This document shows positions 14,772 through 16,379 of a stretch of DNA of 16,379 bases, piece by piece. Position 1 is the first letter of the stretch. Each line of letters opens with the position of its first letter. The stretch is from positions 1 to 16,379 of the forward strand of contig DLDA01000027.1 of assembly GCA_002480925.1 (NCBI GenBank), read 5' to 3'. Below the pieces are notes generated by a model, which was not told the origin of the DNA, made no database searches, and was given only the letters and a program-made list of their open reading frames with translations. The position numbers were made by a program, and so were the translations under genes. Source of the DNA: Lachnospiraceae bacterium UBA7784. Its GTDB lineage: Bacteria; Bacillota; Clostridia; Lachnospirales; Lachnospiraceae.

Positions 14772-15239
14772 TTATAAGTCCTTATAGTACTCGCTCGTCA
14801 GCCTGGATACGTTTTCGATCATATCCTTATCTACTGTGTCCGCTGAATCATCATCAACAGCCTTATAGTACTTGTACTTATCCGGCTGCCAGATTTTCAG
14901 GTCAGATGTAAAATACACCCAGCCCTTACCATAGTCACCCTTGGAATTCTTTGCCTGATACTTGACCCGGTACTCATACCTCCAGTATGGAGAATCAACA
15001 TAATCCTTCAAACCCTTCGTAGAGACTGTCATCTTTCCCTTCTCGATACTAAGTATCTGAAAGGAGTTAGGCCGCTTCAGATCATCTACTACATACTTAG
15101 CAAGAGAATATGCCATTCTCTTCTCAGTCTTGGTGTAATCTGCAGCGTAGACTCTGGTTCCAACTGGCGCGAAAGTAGCTGACAGAGCAAGCACCGTCAA
15201 CAGTATGACTGCTGACATGCGTTTGAATCTGCTTAACAA
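14772..15239 (-). CDS. Small secreted protein of unknown function
   Basis: The 155-residue protein has a clear signal peptide: basic residues near the start, a hydrophobic core (about 9-24) and a probable cleavage site after VYA (32). The mature part of about 123 residues is rich in Lys, Tyr and Asp. It has alternating hydrophobic stretches (WRYEYRVKYQAKN, GKGWVYFTSDLKIW) suggesting a small beta-rich extracellular domain, and no cysteines. I do not recognise the family. The start appears to be TTG (15237-15239), 10 nt from AAAGGAG; the first in-frame ATG (codon 8) has no site and would shorten the signal peptide. It is monocistronic, with a terminator downstream at 14699-14730 and a possible extended -10 promoter upstream. 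Confidence 0.78.
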   Translation of the reverse strand: MLSRFKRMSAVILLTVLALSATFAPVGTRVYAADYTKTEKRMAYSLAKYVVDDLKRPNSFQILSIEKGKMTVSTKGLKDYVDSPYWRYEYRVKYQAKNSKGDYGKGWVYFTSDLKIWQPDKYKYYKAVDDDSADTVDKDMIENVSRLTSEYYKDL

Positions 15240-15327
15240 CTGCTCTGCACTCCTTTCTCCCTTTTGATTTTGCGATAACTACTACTGCAACCAGTGCGCC
15301 TCTCACTGTTTGCTTTAGACTATCTAT

Positions 15328-15336
15328 AGTATAACA
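15328..15336 (-). promoter_or_regulatory. Candidate extended -10 promoter for the secreted-protein gene
   Basis: The minus strand reads TGTTATACT, an extended -10 (TGnTATACT) without a recognisable -35. It would give a leader of about 80 nt. The AT-rich region 15340-15460 upstream offers no better-spaced promoter. Confidence 0.4.
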
Positions 15337-15459
15337 GCAATTCCAGAGAATATTCCATTTGGTTTCAAATTTCAGGAGATTTTTTGCAGATAAAGTGTTA
15401 TTATAGCGTTTATTTATTAAACAAGTTTCAATTTTTATTTAATATTATAAGTATAAGTT

Positions 15460-15480
15460 CCTAACCGCTAATCCCTAACC
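15460..15480. repeat. Three heptamers with a CTAAYC core
   Basis: CCTAACC, GCTAATC and CCTAACC follow each other with 7-bp period, between the AT-rich spacer and the tRNA operon terminator. A related CCTAACT word occurs near 16183. It resembles in period, but not in sequence, the array at 193-248. Confidence 0.55.
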
Positions 15481-15489
15481 CCTGAAAAC

Positions 15490-15520
15490 AAAAAATCCCA
15501 GAACAATAATGTTCTGGGAT
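15490..15520 (-). terminator. Intrinsic terminator of the tRNA operon
   Basis: On the minus strand ATCCCAGAAC pairs perfectly with GTTCTGGGAT (10 bp) around a 6-nt loop and is followed by a T-run (+ A-run 15490-15495). It lies 14 bp after the tRNA-Phe gene. Confidence 0.95.
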
Positions 15521-15534
15521 CCTTAATCAATTCC

Positions 15535-15607
<73 letters not shown>

Positions 15608-15660
15608 AAATATCTATAAAAAAAGCACCAGGTCAGATAAAACCCAGGGCTTTTACTGAG

Positions 15661-15734
<74 letters not shown>

Positions 15735-15747
15735 ATATTAAAAAATA

Positions 15748-15829
15748 TGGATGGTGGTGGATTCGAACCACCGAAGCAAATTGCAGCAGATTTACAGTCT
15801 GTCCCCTTTGGCCACTCGGGAAACCATCC
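15748..15829 (-). tRNA. tRNA-Tyr (anticodon GTA)
   Basis: An 82-nt class II tRNA: acceptor GGATGGT with ACCATCC, anticodon loop CTGTAAA, a long variable arm between anticodon and T arms, T-loop TTCGAAT, discriminator A. CCA is not encoded. Confidence 0.96.
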
Positions 15830-15856
15830 ATCTTGTCCTTATAAAAAGAACAAAAA

Positions 15857-15929
15857 AGCCGATGAGCGGACTCGAACCGTTAACCTGCTGATTACAAATC
15901 AGCTGCTCTGCCAATTGAGCCACATCGGC
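15857..15929 (-). tRNA. tRNA-Thr (anticodon TGT)
   Basis: A 73-nt cloverleaf: acceptor GCCGATG with CATCGGC, anticodon stem GCTGA/TCAGC with loop TTTGTAA, T-loop TTCGAGT, discriminator U. A run of six T starts at the discriminator, so the mature 3' end borders a U-tract. CCA is not encoded. Confidence 0.96.
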
Positions 15930-15952
15930 TTATTCAGTTATCACTGAATGAG

Positions 15953-16025
15953 TGGGACCTATAGGGCTCGAACCTATGACCCTCTGCTTGTAAGGCAGAT
16001 GCTCTCCCAGCTGAGCTAAGATCCC
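15953..16025 (-). tRNA. tRNA-Val (anticodon TAC)
   Basis: A 73-nt cloverleaf: acceptor GGGATCT with AGGTCCC (one T-G pair), anticodon stem TCTGC/GCAGA with loop CTTACAA, T-loop TTCGAGC, discriminator A. CCA is not encoded. Confidence 0.96.
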
Positions 16026-16042
16026 ATTTGTCATAAAGACAA

Positions 16043-16116
16043 CGACCTGAGAGGGGTTCGAACCCTCGACCTCCGCCGTGACAGGGCGGCGCTCTAACCA
16101 ACTGAGCCACCAGGCC
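16043..16116 (-). tRNA. tRNA-Asp (anticodon GTC)
   Basis: A 74-nt cloverleaf: acceptor GGCCTGG with TCAGGTC (two wobble pairs), anticodon stem CCGCC/GGCGG with loop CTGTCAC, T-loop TTCGAAC. The discriminator is G, as expected for Asp. It is the first tRNA of the six-gene operon. Confidence 0.96.
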
Positions 16117-16246
16117 TTATGAAGGGGCTAAGAGCTATGGAATAGGGTTTTGTGAGCCTATCCCTGGCTGGAAATTACTGATTCCTAACTCCTGCTTGTA
16201 AACAAGTACCTTCAAAACTTCATACAGAATCATGCTTTCTAAGGAA
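16117..16246. other. tRNA operon upstream region, no clear promoter; rRNA-spacer-like motif
   Basis: No well-spaced -35/-10 pair was found on the minus strand ahead of tRNA-Asp. The region has a perfect 12-bp palindrome CTTGTAAACAAG (16195-16206). It is followed on the plus strand by CCTTCAAAACTTCATACAGA (16209-16228), which resembles the boxA-like TTTGAAAACTnCATA of Firmicutes rRNA leaders and spacers. An open frame on the minus strand across 16135-16365 reads mostly repeat sequence and is not called. Confidence 0.4.
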
Positions 16247-16364
16247 GTTCTTTTCGCTAAGCTCGCACTTCGTCTTTGACTCGCGCTCGCTAATCTCAAA
16301 GAACGATCTCGCTTCGGATTCGAGCTTCGTCTTTGACTCGCTCTCATCTCGAAGCTTTCGATCA
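16247..16364. repeat. Dispersed intergenic repeat, right copy
   Basis: A gap-free counterpart of 1-118 in the same orientation. The inverted repeat is GTTCTT (16247-16252) with AAGAAC (16299-16304), at exactly the spacing of the left copy. An internal near-duplication is visible: CTTCGTCTTTGACTCGC occurs at about 16268 and again at about 16326. It reaches the window edge and may continue. Confidence 0.7.
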
Positions 16365-16379
16365 AGCCTTCGATCTATT

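Noticed and set aside
15124..15306. 60-codon minus-strand frame upstream of and overlapping the secreted-protein gene
   Set aside because: It overlaps the signal peptide coding region in another frame, has no good ribosome binding site and looks non-protein-like in its second half.
15857..15862. T-run after tRNA-Thr as an internal terminator
   Set aside because: The only stem before it is the tRNA acceptor itself, and two further tRNAs lie downstream before the true terminator, so it is more likely a processing spacer.
16135..16365. 76-codon Arg/Ser-rich minus-strand frame
   Set aside because: Half of it is a translation of the dispersed repeat and the rest is spacer upstream of tRNA-Asp; it has no recognisable domain.

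Overview
The window looks like a chromosomal segment of a low-to-mid GC Gram-positive anaerobe, most likely a Lachnospiraceae or related Clostridia member. The grounds are AGGAGG-type ribosome binding sites, consensus sigma-A promoters, GTG and TTG starts, a split two-gene transketolase, tRNA genes without encoded CCA, and the DUF2752 / zinc-ribbon-DUF4234 membrane gene pair. This rests on gene content and motif style, not on a database search. All recognised genes lie on the minus strand, so transcription runs from high to low coordinates.

Right end (about 15490-16379): a dispersed repeat copy (16247-16364), then a six-tRNA operon read Asp-Val-Thr-Tyr-fMet-Phe and closed by a strong terminator (15490-15520). 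Next is an orphan secreted protein with its own terminator (14699-14730).

Centre (8071-14685): a consensus promoter (14657-14685) drives a tightly packed five-gene cluster. It encodes a degenerate DUF234-type AAA ATPase, transketolase N and C subunits, a bifunctional class A penicillin-binding protein and a ROK glucokinase. A separate tRNA-Pro follows, with a consensus promoter whose -10 box sits in the middle of a 32-bp near-palindrome. The tRNA terminator ends only a few bases before the ribosome binding site of an SDR oxidoreductase gene, which is followed by signal peptidase I.

Left (265-6385): a MarR regulator with a consensus promoter and a palindromic operator heads an overlapping operon with a heterodimeric ABC exporter. 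One subunit carries the degenerate ATP site typical of such pairs. Downstream, a 69-nt structured element with mutually exclusive hairpins precedes a GTG-started DUF2752 membrane protein. After that comes a zinc-ribbon membrane protein with a five-unit Gln/Asn/Tyr/Gly repeat. The left edge holds another copy of the dispersed repeat and an eight-unit heptamer array.

The metabolic genes suggest a housekeeping neighbourhood: glucose phosphorylation, pentose phosphate interconversion, cell-wall synthesis and protein export. The most interesting parts are non-coding: the structured leader at 2072-2140, the palindromic tRNA-Pro promoter, the terminator fused to the SDR leader, and the dispersed repeat whose two copies show a compensated base pair.
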